A stretch of DNA of 64,000 nucleotides from Echinostoma caproni (Eukaryota > Platyhelminthes > Trematoda > Plagiorchiida > Echinostomatidae): NCBI GenBank assembly GCA_900618425.1, contig UZAN01040010.1, positions 1 to 64,000 of the forward strand, in the 5' to 3' direction. Of this stretch, positions 37,020-49,045 are shown in pieces. Within the stretch, counting starts at the first letter, position 1. The number at the start of each line of letters is the position of its first letter. The notes under the pieces were generated by a model. The model worked only from the letters and a program-made list of their open reading frames with translations, had not been told where the DNA came from and searched no databases. The position numbers and the translations under genes are program-made.

Positions 37020-37600
37020 CTGTCCGTCAAATCACACGTTAGTTACCAGTTTGAATGTGGATGCGGAGCATCTTACATTTACTGAACTGATAGGCAACCG
37101 AATACACGGATCCAGGAGCAGATCTCATGTTGAGTTAGACACCCATTGATCGAATCACATTATCGAAGGTCATTCTCTAATGCGACCCTTCAAACTGACA
37201 CACGCATCGACCATCACTAACAGACTCAATAACCTTACACCAGTACCAACCCCAACCTTACACAAGAAGACCGAACACACGAACGGCCTGCATCATATAT
37301 CCCTCGATATTTGTTGATGTTGAATCATGGTCCGGACCCGAAAAGCCGAGTTAAAAATGTTTGCTAAATTCACCCCCAGACTGCTTAGGTTTGCGTAGTC
37401 GATTGCAATCAGAAAATGGAAAACTGGCCTGCGTGTGCAAAAAAAGCTGTCAGTCATTTTGTCACTGCCTTGGCCTTGGTAAAAATGTGATGATTCGTCC
37501 CTGTAGTTGTCTCCCTTATGGTACCAGTGGAGATGCATCGAAATCGGCCTTGGCATAAATCGTACAATCTACATTCGTTATGCTCCCTCTTCAAGATTAT
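37020..37600 (+). pseudogene. PLE 3' end: GIY-YIG fragment and 3' untranslated part (copy 1)
   Basis: From 37047 the frame reads QFECGCGASYIY, stop, TDRQPNTRIQE. This matches the PLE endonuclease core (FxCxCGASYIGRTxRxLxTRIxEH), including the Cys pair; a TGA replaces one codon of the GRT. It is followed by non-coding sequence that aligns patchily with 41378-41910, with shared words GGTCATTCTCTAATxCGACCC, AATCATGGTCCG.ACC and GTGTGCAAAAAxA. Only the 3' part of the element remains. Confidence 0.6.
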
Positions 37601-40600
37601 CTCGGGAATTAAATTTATTTGCTAACAAATGAACTAATATTTTATCGCAAATTCAGCTCACTCAGATAATAAGTGTTTGAATTAAAAGCTTGGACGGCCT
37701 TAAATAATCGACATGGTTGGTTAGCTGTACCAGATTTGAACCATAATTCATAGTGCATGCAACGAACCATATTTTAAGCAGTAAGAAAATTTGAACTTTG
37801 AAAAAATCGGTATCCAACGATGTGGATTTATTTATTGCACTCGAACCTCTTGGAGAACAACTTTACCCAAACGAACTAAAGAAAATGGAATAAACTGTTT
37901 ATCGGTGTCAATAAAATATCAATTCAACTTTGGAGGGGCTTGCTAAATAAAGTGAAATTCTGTGGTTAAAAATGAAGTGTGTGAGAGAGAGAGAGGACGG
38001 AGGACAGTGTTATATGGTTGAACACACGTTCTGCGGTTCTCCTCCCACATAGGATGAAGTGCTTCCAAGTATAAGTTAGTCAGCAAGGAAAAGGTCCAGT
38101 TATAAAGAAATCCGGTCGAATCAATTGAAACCATTTATTGGTAAGAAACAATTCTGTCAACGATAGGTTCAGAAAATGGCTGAGAAAATGAGCTATCGAT
38201 TTGTAAATTAATTAGAACACGCGTGATCTTGGCATGGGGTCAAATGGAATATTCGACTCCACATGCACTTTAGGTAGGCGATAAAAACATGACCTCATCA
38301 AATATTCGAACCATAAAATTCAGTCCAGACGAATTTTGTCAAGTTTGTTAGCCGTGTCCTAAAGAGTAAACACTGAATGAGCAAGCCACGCCGAGGCACA
38401 ACAGTCGAAATAAGTGGTCATTGCAATCCTGGCATTGTGCAAATTTTAAACCAAGCAGAACCATCGTATTTATTCGTAAGATAACAGGAAGATTCATCAC
38501 GATCACAGAACATGTTCTATTCATTATCTTGTGGTAAAGTCATCAACTGGCTGTGTACCTACAGATCCCCTGCGATTGAGGGAGAGTGTGTAGATGAAGG
38601 GGGAGAGAGAGGGGGAGAGAAATCAATCAATACAAGATCGACCTGATTGGGTTTTATCAGTAATGTGAATCCATCGATCAAGCTGAGGGTAGAACCCATG
38701 CCGTATCAAGCGGAACGCAAGCATAGAACCCAGTTGACCACCGGTTAGCTGGTCTAACTGTCATGTTCACTATACACCATGCAGGAGAAACTGCAATTAT
38801 TAGATAAGATTATTAGGAGCATCACACCTCACTCATATAAGCCTTCCACTTTACTCGATTGGAAAAACTCCAACCTGATAAATTTGCTACAAGAGAGTAG
38901 TGAACCGGTTGATTTGATTATGTAGGAGAGTTTTTCTTTACATGAAATCCCTTAAACAACCGAATCAAATCCTCCAATCCACTCGGACTCAGTAAGCATA
39001 GTTTTATTTGAGGTATTTCAGGTCTGCTTAGTGTTTTAGCCGATGAATAAATCCAGCACCTAGGTAACGGATCAGTTTTGGATCCCACAATTTCTCGCCC
39101 CTTGAAGCACTTGTCAGTCACACAATGATAATGAGGTACTCTTCTGTACAGTACAGGGTGCTTTATTAGCGTTTCAGCAAAAAAGACATCACACTTTTAA
39201 ATCAGAGGAAAAGTATTCATTATTATATCTCAATCATGTCAACCGTCTGAGTTATTCTTTCTGAAGTCTCTAGAAGTTAATGATAGCACTATTGAAGTAA
39301 TGTTGCATCGTGCTCTATACACGTTAATTCTCAGTTCCAAGACTGAATCCACCCACGCAATGATTCATGCTAAAATTCAGGCCTCAACATTGGTGACGAA
39401 TTTTCGATCCGTCTGGGTTTCCTTCTCCGACATTGATGTCTGTTACCTCGGAGTTCTCGTCTGAAGTTTACTCGCTCAGCGGTAAAGCACATAATCTACA
39501 CGAGGAATGAATACTCAGACCCAACCCAGCCTCACTGGAACCTCCATCCTAGCCCAATTATTCATAAAAGTAAATTTGCTTTCATGAAGTAAAATTTAGT
39601 TCATTGAGATTGCATGAATGTTGTGTTAGACCCGATTTAATCAGTGCCATTTGACGGTCAAAGGATCGATCACTTTTCGAGGGTACCAACAGAATGCAAT
39701 TGTTGGAATCAGTTGAACTCCAAAGGCTTTACTAGATGTTGTAAAGCTTTGGCAGTAGATTCGTTGGAAATTGTTTTATATCCGAAACAAGACATCGGTT
39801 ACACCCTCCTGGAAAGTATTGATCGAATTAATTTACAAAGTAAAATTAAAGCGAACTGTGACAGAATTGCTTGAAATGTATGTAGTTTACGGTTTTTCTA
39901 GAGGACGAATCAACATTCTTTTTGTATGTATGTATGTGAGGTAGTAAGCAGTGAATTAACAAGAGGTTCAAGTCAAACATTTGGATTCCGTAATTAATTT
40001 GAAGACGTCAGAAGGCAAACCCTACGAGAAGAATTCATTTTGAATACTCTCATAGGTCGAAGATGAGAAAATATTATAATATCTATACTTTTTTATGATG
40101 TGTTTATGTGCGTGGCTGGGTATGTGGGTTAGTGAGTGGATAAGAGAGTGCCATTTAGCCTTGGTACCGATAACTGAGCTTCGTCAGATCGACAGACTTA
40201 ATCTAGATAGCTGTTAATGAGCGATTACTTTTTATAAGACGTGAAACTTTCTTTTAAACCTATGGTACGTCATTCAGCGACGGAATATAGAACGATTCAT
40301 AAGTCAATCTCACGGTTTCTGAGCTCTGAAATGTGTTTGGTGCGTATTGCTATTCTCTGTCGTGCATTGCTTTAGTTGTCGACTTTGTTGCGCAACGTAC
40401 ATGGTTCCACATTGTTGATATCTTGACTTGTACCGGGTGATTCCCTGGATCGGAAACACAAAATCCAAGTGTGATTTATTTGGACATTAATCCGGTGAAA
40501 TCGGTCATAGAAGAAAGCGTCATCGGAACATACAAATCCATTCATCCTCTCTTCGTAAATCGTTTGTGCCGCTGACCAAGGAAAGTAAACCGTTTTGTTT

Positions 40601-41370
40601 TGCTCTTTTCTATGATCATGAAAGTAGTTCCCAGTTCTGCCTTTTGCCGAATGGGGTGAACTCAATCCCCGCAGTTACCCGTCGCTTCTGATCACACAAG
40701 AAGACCTATTTGTTCTCCTCTGTATCTGATCAATATGAAACGAATGCTTTTGTTTTCTCACAGTTGCTGTTTCAGCTCGCGTGTTTCCCGAAAACTGACT
40801 CATTCAGTTAACTATCTTGGGAAAACATGCGAAAAGTCAAAAAAAACTATCGACTTTCCTCCGCCCTATGAACGGGCGATTACGGGCTGAAAGAAAATGA
40901 GTTTATGGGTTGTCGTCATGCTCTGTCACTTGACACAGTTTTGTCGTACTAAAGTGCGAATTAACCAGAATTCAACTTTCTACTGAACAGTGCTATTCCG
41001 ATCTGGTGAATTGTCTGATAGTTTAGACTCATACCGAGGCAAACTTCGCTACATCTTAAATGGTACGGCAGAAAACGGCAGTTTAATTCATTGGACAGTT
41101 CATCAATTACCCACAAAAAGGACAGGGCCGAATGATCGTACTTGATAGTATGACTAGAAGTTCTTTTTACACACACAGGCCATCGATTACTTCTCCCATT
41201 TGTAACCGGCTCCGCGAATCTTAGCAGTTGGGGGTCGTTGTTAAAAACCAATATGACCCTGATGGGCTTGTCAGGTCTGGAACATAGTTCCTGCCTGAAG
41301 ATGAACTCTAAACGATAGTAGAACCACATTAAAAACACGTAATTTATCACTTTGATTGTGGATTCGTACT
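37600..41370. other. No recognisable gene
   Basis: Contains purine-rich microsatellite tracts at about 37978-38000 (GA)n and 38590-38620 (GGGAGA)n, and (TGTA)n near 39924-39938. Open frames at 38918-39121, 39644-39874, 40372-40665 and 40961-41350 lack motifs; the last is the longest (129 codons, minus) and is unassigned. Confidence 0.4.
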
Positions 41371-41377
41371 ATCGCAT

Positions 41378-41910
41378 TGTCACAGAACGAATAGGCAGTT
41401 GCGTACGCGGGCACATGAACGTATCCACACTGATTGACCGAGTCACCCAATCAACGGTCATTCTCTAATTCGACCCAATCAAACCCAAGCACACGCATAA
41501 ACAAGCATTATCACACTTAACCACCTCTCGACATTACAAACCAACGTCCTTACCCAAGAACCTGCGTCATTCCATCGATAGAGATCTGTTAATGAGAAAT
41601 CATGGTCCGAACCTGACAGCTCGATGAAGGATCATCTATCCTATAACCACCCCCTGTTACTTTTGTTTGCGGAATCGGTTGCAACTGGAAGATGTAGTTG
41701 ATGACCTGTGTGTGTGCAAAAAGAACTTAGTTACACTATCGATGCCTTGGAGTGGTAAACAGTGTGATCATTTGGTCCTGTCGTATTCGTGTGTAGCTAA
41801 TGCATTGCCCAATGATTGAAACTCTCGTTTCCTGTTGTATTGTACCAGTTAAGCTACAGCGAAGTTTGCCTTGGAATAGTTTGCACAATCTAGATTCATT
41901 GTTTAATCCA
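41378..41910 (+). pseudogene. PLE 3' end: GIY-YIG fragment and 3' untranslated part (copy 2)
   Basis: RTNRQLRTRAHERI near 41383-41425 corresponds to the GRTxRxLxTRxxEHI part of the PLE endonuclease. The following sequence is homologous to 37130-37600 in the same order and orientation, with clear divergence and indels. The CxC part upstream is missing or decayed. Confidence 0.5.
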
Positions 41911-42559
41911 ATTATTGGGTCAGATTCAAATGATAAACTTTTAGTCGCTTTTCTTCAAATTCTGTGATGCGTATTTGTTCCACGAAATGTATTCAAGCAG
42001 TTCAGAATCCGTTGGACATCTTCCGAGGTTGTACGGCGATATTTTATGGAACCTAACGCGTGCTGAACCTTCTTTGATCTTGGACTTGGCGAGATTTCAC
42101 TTCCTTAAGAATGCCATACCGGTTACCCGTTGTCATCTAACTACTTCCGCACGACCAAATGGGCCTCTTCGTATTCGTCCTTTTAGTTTGAGGGGACCAG
42201 GTTGGATTAGTGACCTTCGCACTTTAGAAATTTTACATATATTCTCCTATTTTTTCCACTTCAGACCTAAAACAACAGCGGGAAATGTGGAATAATCCTC
42301 TTAAGGTTTCTTTCCTGATCACTTGAATTGTACTATCAGTACATCCCTACCGAATTCATTATAGGATTGTGTTAGAGCTAAGTATTATTTTTCAGGCGTT
42401 TGCAAGACGATGTTTGTCACAATTAGTGCGCCTGGAAAACCCGTGACCAATTCATCGGTTTGTTTGCAATAAAGCACCATATTGCGGAAAAAATGAAGCG
42501 CAGACAACGGGAATTTGTCCTTATGATTTCTCTTACATCCAGCATCGCATTTTTTGCAT

Positions 42560-42655
42560 ACGATTAAGTCACTGGATATATAATTAAAACAAAAACAAGC
42601 AATGCCCGCTTTGTGGGTTTTAGATAGACCGTAAAATATCAAAATGCACTTTATC
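42560..42655 (-). pseudogene. Short PLE RT finger fragment
   Basis: The minus frame reads MIFYGLSKTHKAGI, matching the PLE signature RLYGLPKVHKxGIPLRPI up to Gly-Ile, after which similarity stops. Very short, so the assignment rests on this one motif. Confidence 0.4.
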
Positions 42656-42892
42656 CTGGGGATTCACGTGAAACTAAACTGTCTTGCAAACTCATCTAAG
42701 TAAGCAAAATGTTTATTCAATACTGCTTGCGGACGTTTTTGGGGACGTTCGGAGTACGATGCCTGTGTTAGGCAGTCCCGGGTATTCTTGTCATAGTCCC
42801 ATTGTTCAAGACAAATGTATGGTTGTTTTATCACCCTTCGTAACCTTTACGGGTAAGTCCTTACAGCCAGAGGTTCCTATTTGTTTAGGTTA

Positions 42893-43113
42893 TACAGGTA
42901 TTGACCAAACTCTTGCAGCATACTGATTTTCATCATATTTTTACCCCTTAGTGCTTCGTTTTTGAAGGTTCATTCACTAGATAGAATATGGTATTACCCC
43001 ATATCAGATGCAACATATCTGATATGATGCCCACTTACGTCTTTGCTTCTATTAGCCACATGCCATTAAAATGTAGGATTTCGCGATTTTGAAGACGGTT
43101 GTGAAATAACAAA
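42893..43113 (-). repeat. Unclassified dispersed repeat, copy 1
   Basis: The reverse complement of this stretch aligns with 59855-60090. Shared words include TGTTATTTCACAAC, ACATTTTAATGGCATGTGGC, AGAAGCAAAGAC, CATCAGATATGTTGC, TCAAAAACGAAGCACTAAGG and GATGAAAATCAG. Identity is high by eye over about 220 bp with small indels. There is no coding motif; a non-autonomous element is likely. Confidence 0.75.
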
Positions 43114-43114
43114 G

Positions 43115-45750
43115 ACACCGTAGTAAACAATTATAATTTATTTATTAAAATCACTCATAGACTTCGTACATGTAGTGTACTTTCATTTGGTAAATGTTTC
43201 ATTCATCCTTCTTCATTTCTAAGCACTGGAGGCAGTCACTTTAGCATGGAGTCCACATTAGAACGACGATTCATTCATTCTGTTTGTGCATCACGCGGTC
43301 CTTTGAATTTCCAACCTTTTATTTCTCAGGTGAAACCTTTCTCGTTTGCTTTACGCGTTATTGGCCAATGGTTTTCCACACGACCCATACCGGTACATGA
43401 CCATCTCGGAACAGTGTATTTCGACGGTAGCCGATCATTCGATTTCGTGCATTCACGTTGCGATTCAGGTGATCTAAATTTTTCCAACTGAATAAGTTTA
43501 AGTTTCTTTTATAACCATGCGGTCGAGTGAAACATAAGAGGATAATTAACATTTTGTCCGGTGATGAGTACACCCGCAGTCTTTTCCTCAGAGTTAGCAC
43601 ACAAATGAACACATTTAACAACTTGTATGCATATAACTAGCATCTTTTGACGTGACCATTTTCCACGTATTCTCTTTTCAAGGACATAAATCTTAAACTA
43701 AAGTACGAATTTTCACCTCATCTACCACCATCCCCACCACTTCAAAGCTCAGTTTAGAAAACGAGAACATTTAAACGTCCAAGCCAATAGTGGACTGTTT
43801 CAGGCGGCGGGAATACCGTAATTGGACGTTAAGCAGAGCCATATGTTTGCTGAACAGCATACACCAGTAAAACTCCTCGCTTCCGAATCTTGTCCACATT
43901 TCCGATCAAAGTCTATTTTCCACAACTACAACAATTGCTCGAATGAGACCATCAAACTGCTGTCTAATTTTATTTCCTGCCCAGGTAAGCCGTTCCTCGG
44001 CTCTATGAACTGGTGTTACTTTCGATACTTTCTAACTTCTTATCCTTTTCCTACTGCTACCATGTCACTAACTAGGTTTCTAGATTTTCAGAAGTTCTCT
44101 TATGGTGCATGCAATTAATTGCTCCATACCGCTCCACTGTACATACCAGAAGAATTTAGCCACAACTGTTGTCACACTGTTCGTAGAATGAAAACAGCGT
44201 CATTGATGCCGTCCATTTTCCACCCCTAGTCGATATTTCACACTGGCTTGCAACAACTGCACACCCGCCATTCAAAGGTCAAGGTGCGATTTTTCTCGAG
44301 CAAAGCAACAAAACTGTCGACGATGTTAAGGGTTTTGTCACTTCCTGAAGAGATATCTCACAAGTTCTGTTACTTCCGATTCCCTCTCACCTTTTATCCT
44401 TCCGGCGATTTGGTGCGCTCTAAATGTGGCCTTTTTCAGTTTCAAATGGCTGTTTATCATAAAAGTATTAATCTTTCCTTTGTAAAAGTCTTCTAGCAAA
44501 ATTACCAAATCTCAATTCTAAACATTACCCCATTTGGTTGCACTGTAAGGGTAACCACTGATTGGAGTACATAAGTTGACCATGATCCCAAACCGATTTG
44601 GCCAAAACGACATCACAAAATTGGGGCACAGTTGATGACCCAAACTACATCGTACGTACGTGATTTGTTATTTATTCTTTAGCAAAACGGAATTCGAGAG
44701 AAACCACTAGTTGAAAAAATAGAACATCTGATACGGGTCGATTGATTGAAGACCCAAAATCCCAGTTAACACCCCGAGTAACAGCCAGGCCATGTACGAT
44801 TATTGTTTGCCAGTAACGTTTTTGCGACAGTCCATAGCTCAACTGGCTTTCGTTTGCATCAGCTAATCTCACGGCTGCAAACACAGTTGTACCTTTGGTG
44901 ACCACAATAACCGAAGTGCCCACAAAAGCTGTGTAAAACACAAAGAATGATATGCAGCGAAATCATAAGTCTTAGCTTAGCAACAAATCCACTATTATTA
45001 TTAATCTTGTGCTCCCGTAATCCACCAGAAATCCGAGTATTACCAAGGGCAAACAACTGGAATTGAACCAGTAACTTCTACATATGCGATTTATTCTTCA
45101 AAAGGATGCCCATCAATAGTTAGGTAATGCGTGAACTCTTTCATTCAATTGTATATACTCTCTGTCGGTTCCATCAACCGCAGATTCAAAATGGGTTTGA
45201 ACACAACATTTAGGAAATCGTTGATAAGTGCACATGGATGAACAGGTATCCAAGCTTATTTGACCAAATGCACCGTCATGAGAATGTCAATTTCGGCTTT
45301 TGTGTTGAATTCCTCATCTTCTAACACAGACAAAACTTATTGCAGTAAATACTTCCGGAATTAACATTTGAAATGCCAAATCACATCGTGGTCTATTCTG
45401 TTGTAACACTGAAGGACAAGTTCACGGCAGCCTGACTAGTTTCATATACGAGAATATTGTAGTTTTGTTATGACAAGAAACGCTCTCTATCAATATTAAA
45501 TTGGCGCGTCTTTGGAAAACTGCGTTGCGTTGATGTGAGACAGACAGCTTTAGAATAAGGCTATAGTGATAACTGTCCTGCAGTCGCGCTCGAGAAATAC
45601 AGTAAAGTGATTTTTTCCGTTGATGACTTGGTTTCAGAAGATGTCTACCATTTTTAACCCTTATATTCTTTCTTGAAGCTGCTTGTGATATAAATTTTTT
45701 TCGTTAGTTTTATTTTGAATGTTATAAAGTTAATAACACAGGGATCTCGG
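43115..45750. other. No recognisable gene
   Basis: Open frames at 43246-43491, 43822-44118, 44248-44496 and 44672-44941 (minus) have no recognised motif. GGTTCAATTCC read on the minus strand near 45062 matches a Pol III B box, but no A box was found. Confidence 0.35.
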
Positions 45751-45756
45751 TAGAGA

Positions 45757-45805
45757 ATTGTATTAACTGACGTTTCGTTTACCATGGGTAACCTTTCACA
45801 ATGCA
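45757..45805 (-). ncRNA. Hammerhead-like relic
   Basis: On the minus strand GTGAAAG is followed by GTTACC-CAT-GGTAAAC (a bulged stem II) and then GAAACGTC, whose ACGT and C fit a minimal stem III plus cleavage site. The CUGANGA box is degenerate (GUGAAAG), so it would not cleave as read. The GAAACGTC end is shared with the motif at 47388-47423. Confidence 0.3.
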
Positions 45806-45809
45806 GGTT

Positions 45810-47380
45810 TTACAATTAAATGACTCCGAGGAAAGGATCACAAGTCAACGGATGTTTCGTCGTGTGTTTACATTGTGTGGCTTGGTATGTGAACTTATTC
45901 ATCAGTATTGTAAACGTTAGGTCCAGTTCGGCTTCCTCGATGGATAGTTATCCGTGGATAGAAACACTGGGGGATGTAGCTGTGGCGCAAACAGTGGTGC
46001 TCGTTCATCTACTCATCATCCTTGTAACCCTAGTTTGTGTGAATTCTCGATCTTCTCGAACCCACTGTTAACATTCAAATCTACCTTCTGTTCTTTCATC
46101 CACATGAGCTGTTTATACCATTTCAAATTCAGGTGAATCCCTTGTAACTTCAAGTGAATCCAGCCAATCGCATTCTATCAGGAACCCAACAAAGTGGTTG
46201 GTTATTCTGCTGTCACGCGTCACCGATGGGACCGAGTCTATGGAAACCCCATCCGGTCGGAGTGAACTGATTTCTCCATAGACAAACAAAGTACTTTTTC
46301 AGTGAGTTACCGACCTCGAATGAATGTTTTGGTGGGGTATGGTTTGATTGTTCACCCACCCCGTGTACTTTGTCTTTGACCGTTGATCGTGTGAACTTCA
46401 GACGATAGTGAACAACGCCCAAGGTTTTTGACCACTATCGGCTAAATGAGGAAGCGAATCACGTCAAAATGGATCTAGAAATAGGTTACCATGTTCAGGC
46501 ATGAATGTTGTAATGAATCATTGTATGCGTGCGTTCAGTCTAGGCCCTCAGTAGCCCAGTGAGTAAACTCCATTGAGGCGGAGATCCCGCCAAATACCAC
46601 CGGTTACTTTGAGCCCTATGTAATTACCTAATTATTTCTGGAATTGCAAGGCACAATTGACAAGTTACTTAACAATTGTAGAAGGATAAAATGAAAAAAT
46701 TAACAGTATTTTACCTGAATATTGAGATTAAATTTGAACTCATTCACTAGCTATTACATTACATTAATTTTTTTCTTTCTACCTCCCGGATCGGCCATTG
46801 CATTCTTTTCATAATTCCAATGGCAACAACCTGTCACCTACGGCTCTTCTGTTTGTTACTCAGCTTCGTCGCATATTTATTGGTCCTTGTTACATCATTT
46901 ATCATCCGCGAAGCATCCTTACGGAGCCTGATTGCATCAGTGCAAACCCTATAGTTCAATGAGTGGAACCTGTTGTGGTAAGAATAATTCAGAGTTTCAA
47001 TGATTCTACCGAGTGCTTCAAAGGATATCCAGTAGAGGTAGACACAATATTCGATCTATGATTGTCCTAATAATGATTTCTCCTAAAAGAGCAACTGTTG
47101 TCACCATGGTGTACTCTTGGTTTGATCTCTCAACTCCGATTTATCACATGGACGTCGGCACAACCCAGACTAGATACAGTTTATTTCAAAGAAATGAATC
47201 ATCCTCAACAAGGACATCCGCAATTTATTAGAACACAGGTTAGAATACAAGCTCTTTTTCGATGGTAATTCGACCGACTAACAGTATTCCACCTGAATAG
47301 CAAGATTAAGTTCTAACTCATTCACTAGCCAACAGAATTTAAATTAGTATGCGGAATTCCAGATCCAATTCATTCACACG
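45810..47380. other. No recognisable gene; one SINE-like head
   Basis: TAGCCCAGTGAG near 46550 is close to an A box, but no good B box follows within 80 bp. The frames at 45820-46071 and 46213-46422 (minus) show no motif. Confidence 0.35.
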
Positions 47381-47387
47381 TATTATC

Positions 47388-47423
47388 GTTTGACAACGAG
47401 TCCTAGTCTGGATCGAAACGTCA
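47388..47423 (+). ncRNA. Degenerate hammerhead-like motif upstream of a PLE
   Basis: TTGACAACGAG, TCC-TAGTCT-GGA (a 3-bp stem II), then TCGAAACGTC. The GAAACGTC end fits GAAA, a CG minimal stem III, U16.1 and the C17 cleavage base. The CUGANGA box is expanded (TTGACAACGA), so it is a relic at best. It lies about 65 bp before PLE coding sequence in the same orientation, where PLE terminal repeats carry ribozymes. Confidence 0.35.
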
Positions 47424-47486
47424 CAATAAATACTATCACTCAGTGCTCGCCTTCTCCTTTTGAAAATATATATATATACCAGTCGG

Positions 47487-48365
47487 TGATCTCAAACAAT
47501 TATTACACTTTTGCACTAACAACATACAATTCAATTTCAATGACGAAATTTATCACCAAATAGATGGGGTAGCAATGGGATCTTCTCTGGAACCACTCTT
47601 CGAAGATATCCTCATGGCGAGGTAGAAGCATAACAACCTAAAGGTTGTTTATTCAACAAGCTCTATGTGGATGACAATTCGAGCTTTGTCGATGACAGTG
47701 AGCATCTTGAAAGGATTTTATTCAGTTCTTCCAAATATTAGGTTTACTTCAGAGAACGAACAGAATGAGCAACTTGCATTTCTGGACGTTCTACTAAGCC
47801 GTCGATCGGACGGAACTATCCAACGCGTCATCCACAGAGAGTCGTCGTGAAACTATCAGTATACTGATTTCAAAAGCTTTGGAACGGAAAAGAAACCTGA
47901 TGCAGTACCTCGCTAACAGGGCGCGGAGAATATGTACAGAAAATATCGTTGATACAGAATTGAGGTTTATTTGAAACGTTTTCCTTCATAAAAGGATACC
48001 CAGAGTGATTTGTGGACATTTTTGGGCGTCAACTATTGCCAAATAAGACCACTACTGCTAAGAAGAAACCGGTTTACATATCAATACCTTTCAAGGGCGA
48101 CATAACTGACGAGATGGTGACACGGAATTTGAGTGCAGTTGTAGAAAAAGCATTCCCTGACAGCAAAACTGCTCATTATATTCATCTCCATATTAGCGTT
48201 TGGCTTCCAACTCAACGATAAATTGCCCGTTTTTGCAGTTGCTTTCGATGTCTACTTATTTACCTGTTCCTGTGGGGCAAGGTATATTACCACAAGAGCA
48301 AACATTTACCTGAACGAGTTCGTGAGCACCACCCGGACTGATTGGTTATTATTGACTAGTATAGA
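47487..48365 (+). pseudogene. Penelope-like element relic with RT palm and GIY-YIG
   Basis: Plus-strand frames give FNFNDEIYHQIDGVAMGSSL (canonical FNGxxYxQIDGVAMGSPL), FNKLYVDDNSSFVDD with YVDD intact, and IRFTSENEQNEQLAFLDVLL followed by RRSDG. Then come PVYISIPFKGDITDEMVTRN (the RT-endonuclease linker, LPFKGD) and FTCSCGARYITTRANIYL (GIY-YIG core, CxCGAxYIGRT). Frameshifts near 47660 and 47850 and several stops make it inactive. The N-terminal half of the RT is missing. Confidence 0.85.
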
Positions 48366-48369
48366 CTAA

Positions 48370-48750
48370 TTAAGACCATCAACAGCTCGATCTTTTCACA
48401 CCTGATGGAATCCAACCACATGGTTAATGTGGCCTAGGGGATTCGACCCCTCTACTTAGTTCACAACCATCTATCTAAGGGAATCAGGAGTCGAATTCTG
48501 GCCACAGCGTAAGCGTTCGGAATCCGCCTGCATAATCGCCCCTCTTCTATGCCTCCAAAAACAGTGCGTTAAAACATTCAGCCTTCCATAGCCAACACGA
48601 CACAGTCATCCCCCACTCACCCCTAATGACCCGAAACAGTGCGCATGTGTGAGGACCAAAGTGTGAGCAAAATCCGGTCATGGAACGGCAATGTTGAATA
48701 TTTCTTTTCCAAATTGTCATGATTTCTCCCCCTAATATACATTTTCATAT
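48370..48750. other. Spacer between two PLEs
   Basis: GGATTCGACCCC near 48438 and GAGTCGAATTC near 48489 form an imperfect inverted pair. No gene recognised. Confidence 0.3.
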
Positions 48751-48752
48751 AA

Positions 48753-48900
48753 CTTGTGAGGTAATGAGAACACAAATTGGCAAACAAGCTCGTTTTCAGT
48801 GTGTCATAATTATGCCATTACAACATAATAAATATGACCAGTAAAATAGAAGGATTTACAAGGATGAAAAGGAAAGTAATTAAAGTATTTAATCCTGGAT
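48753..48900 (-). repeat. PLE inverted terminal repeat, left
   Basis: The reverse complement of 50323-50480 aligns here, with shared words AATGAGA.CACAAAT, GCAAACAAGCTCGTTTTCAG (right copy GCGAACAAG...), TGTGTC, CATTACA.CATAATAA, ACCAGTAA and TTTACAAGGA. The pair brackets a PLE coding relic. Inverted flanking copies are a known PLE arrangement. Confidence 0.75.
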
Positions 48901-49045
48901 ATGTGGAACACTCCTTACCATGCTCTAGTTGAATTGTTGGCTTTGTCTTCTGGAACTGGTGAGTGTGACGTTAGCTCGACATAGCCTTAAGGGTACAACC
49001 GGTCTCATTGACGCCTTGAGTGTCTTAAATATCAAACATCGCTAA

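Noticed and set aside
40961..41350. 129-codon minus-strand frame, the longest unexplained open frame
   Set aside because: It has a PDKPIRVIL phrase faintly like LINE ORF1 proteins of trematodes, but no domain, no flanking LINE sequence and no splice context. Length is within chance for an AT-rich 64-kb window.
41975..42295. 106-codon plus frame as a host exon
   Set aside because: No motif, no convincing splice sites in frame, and it lies among repeats.
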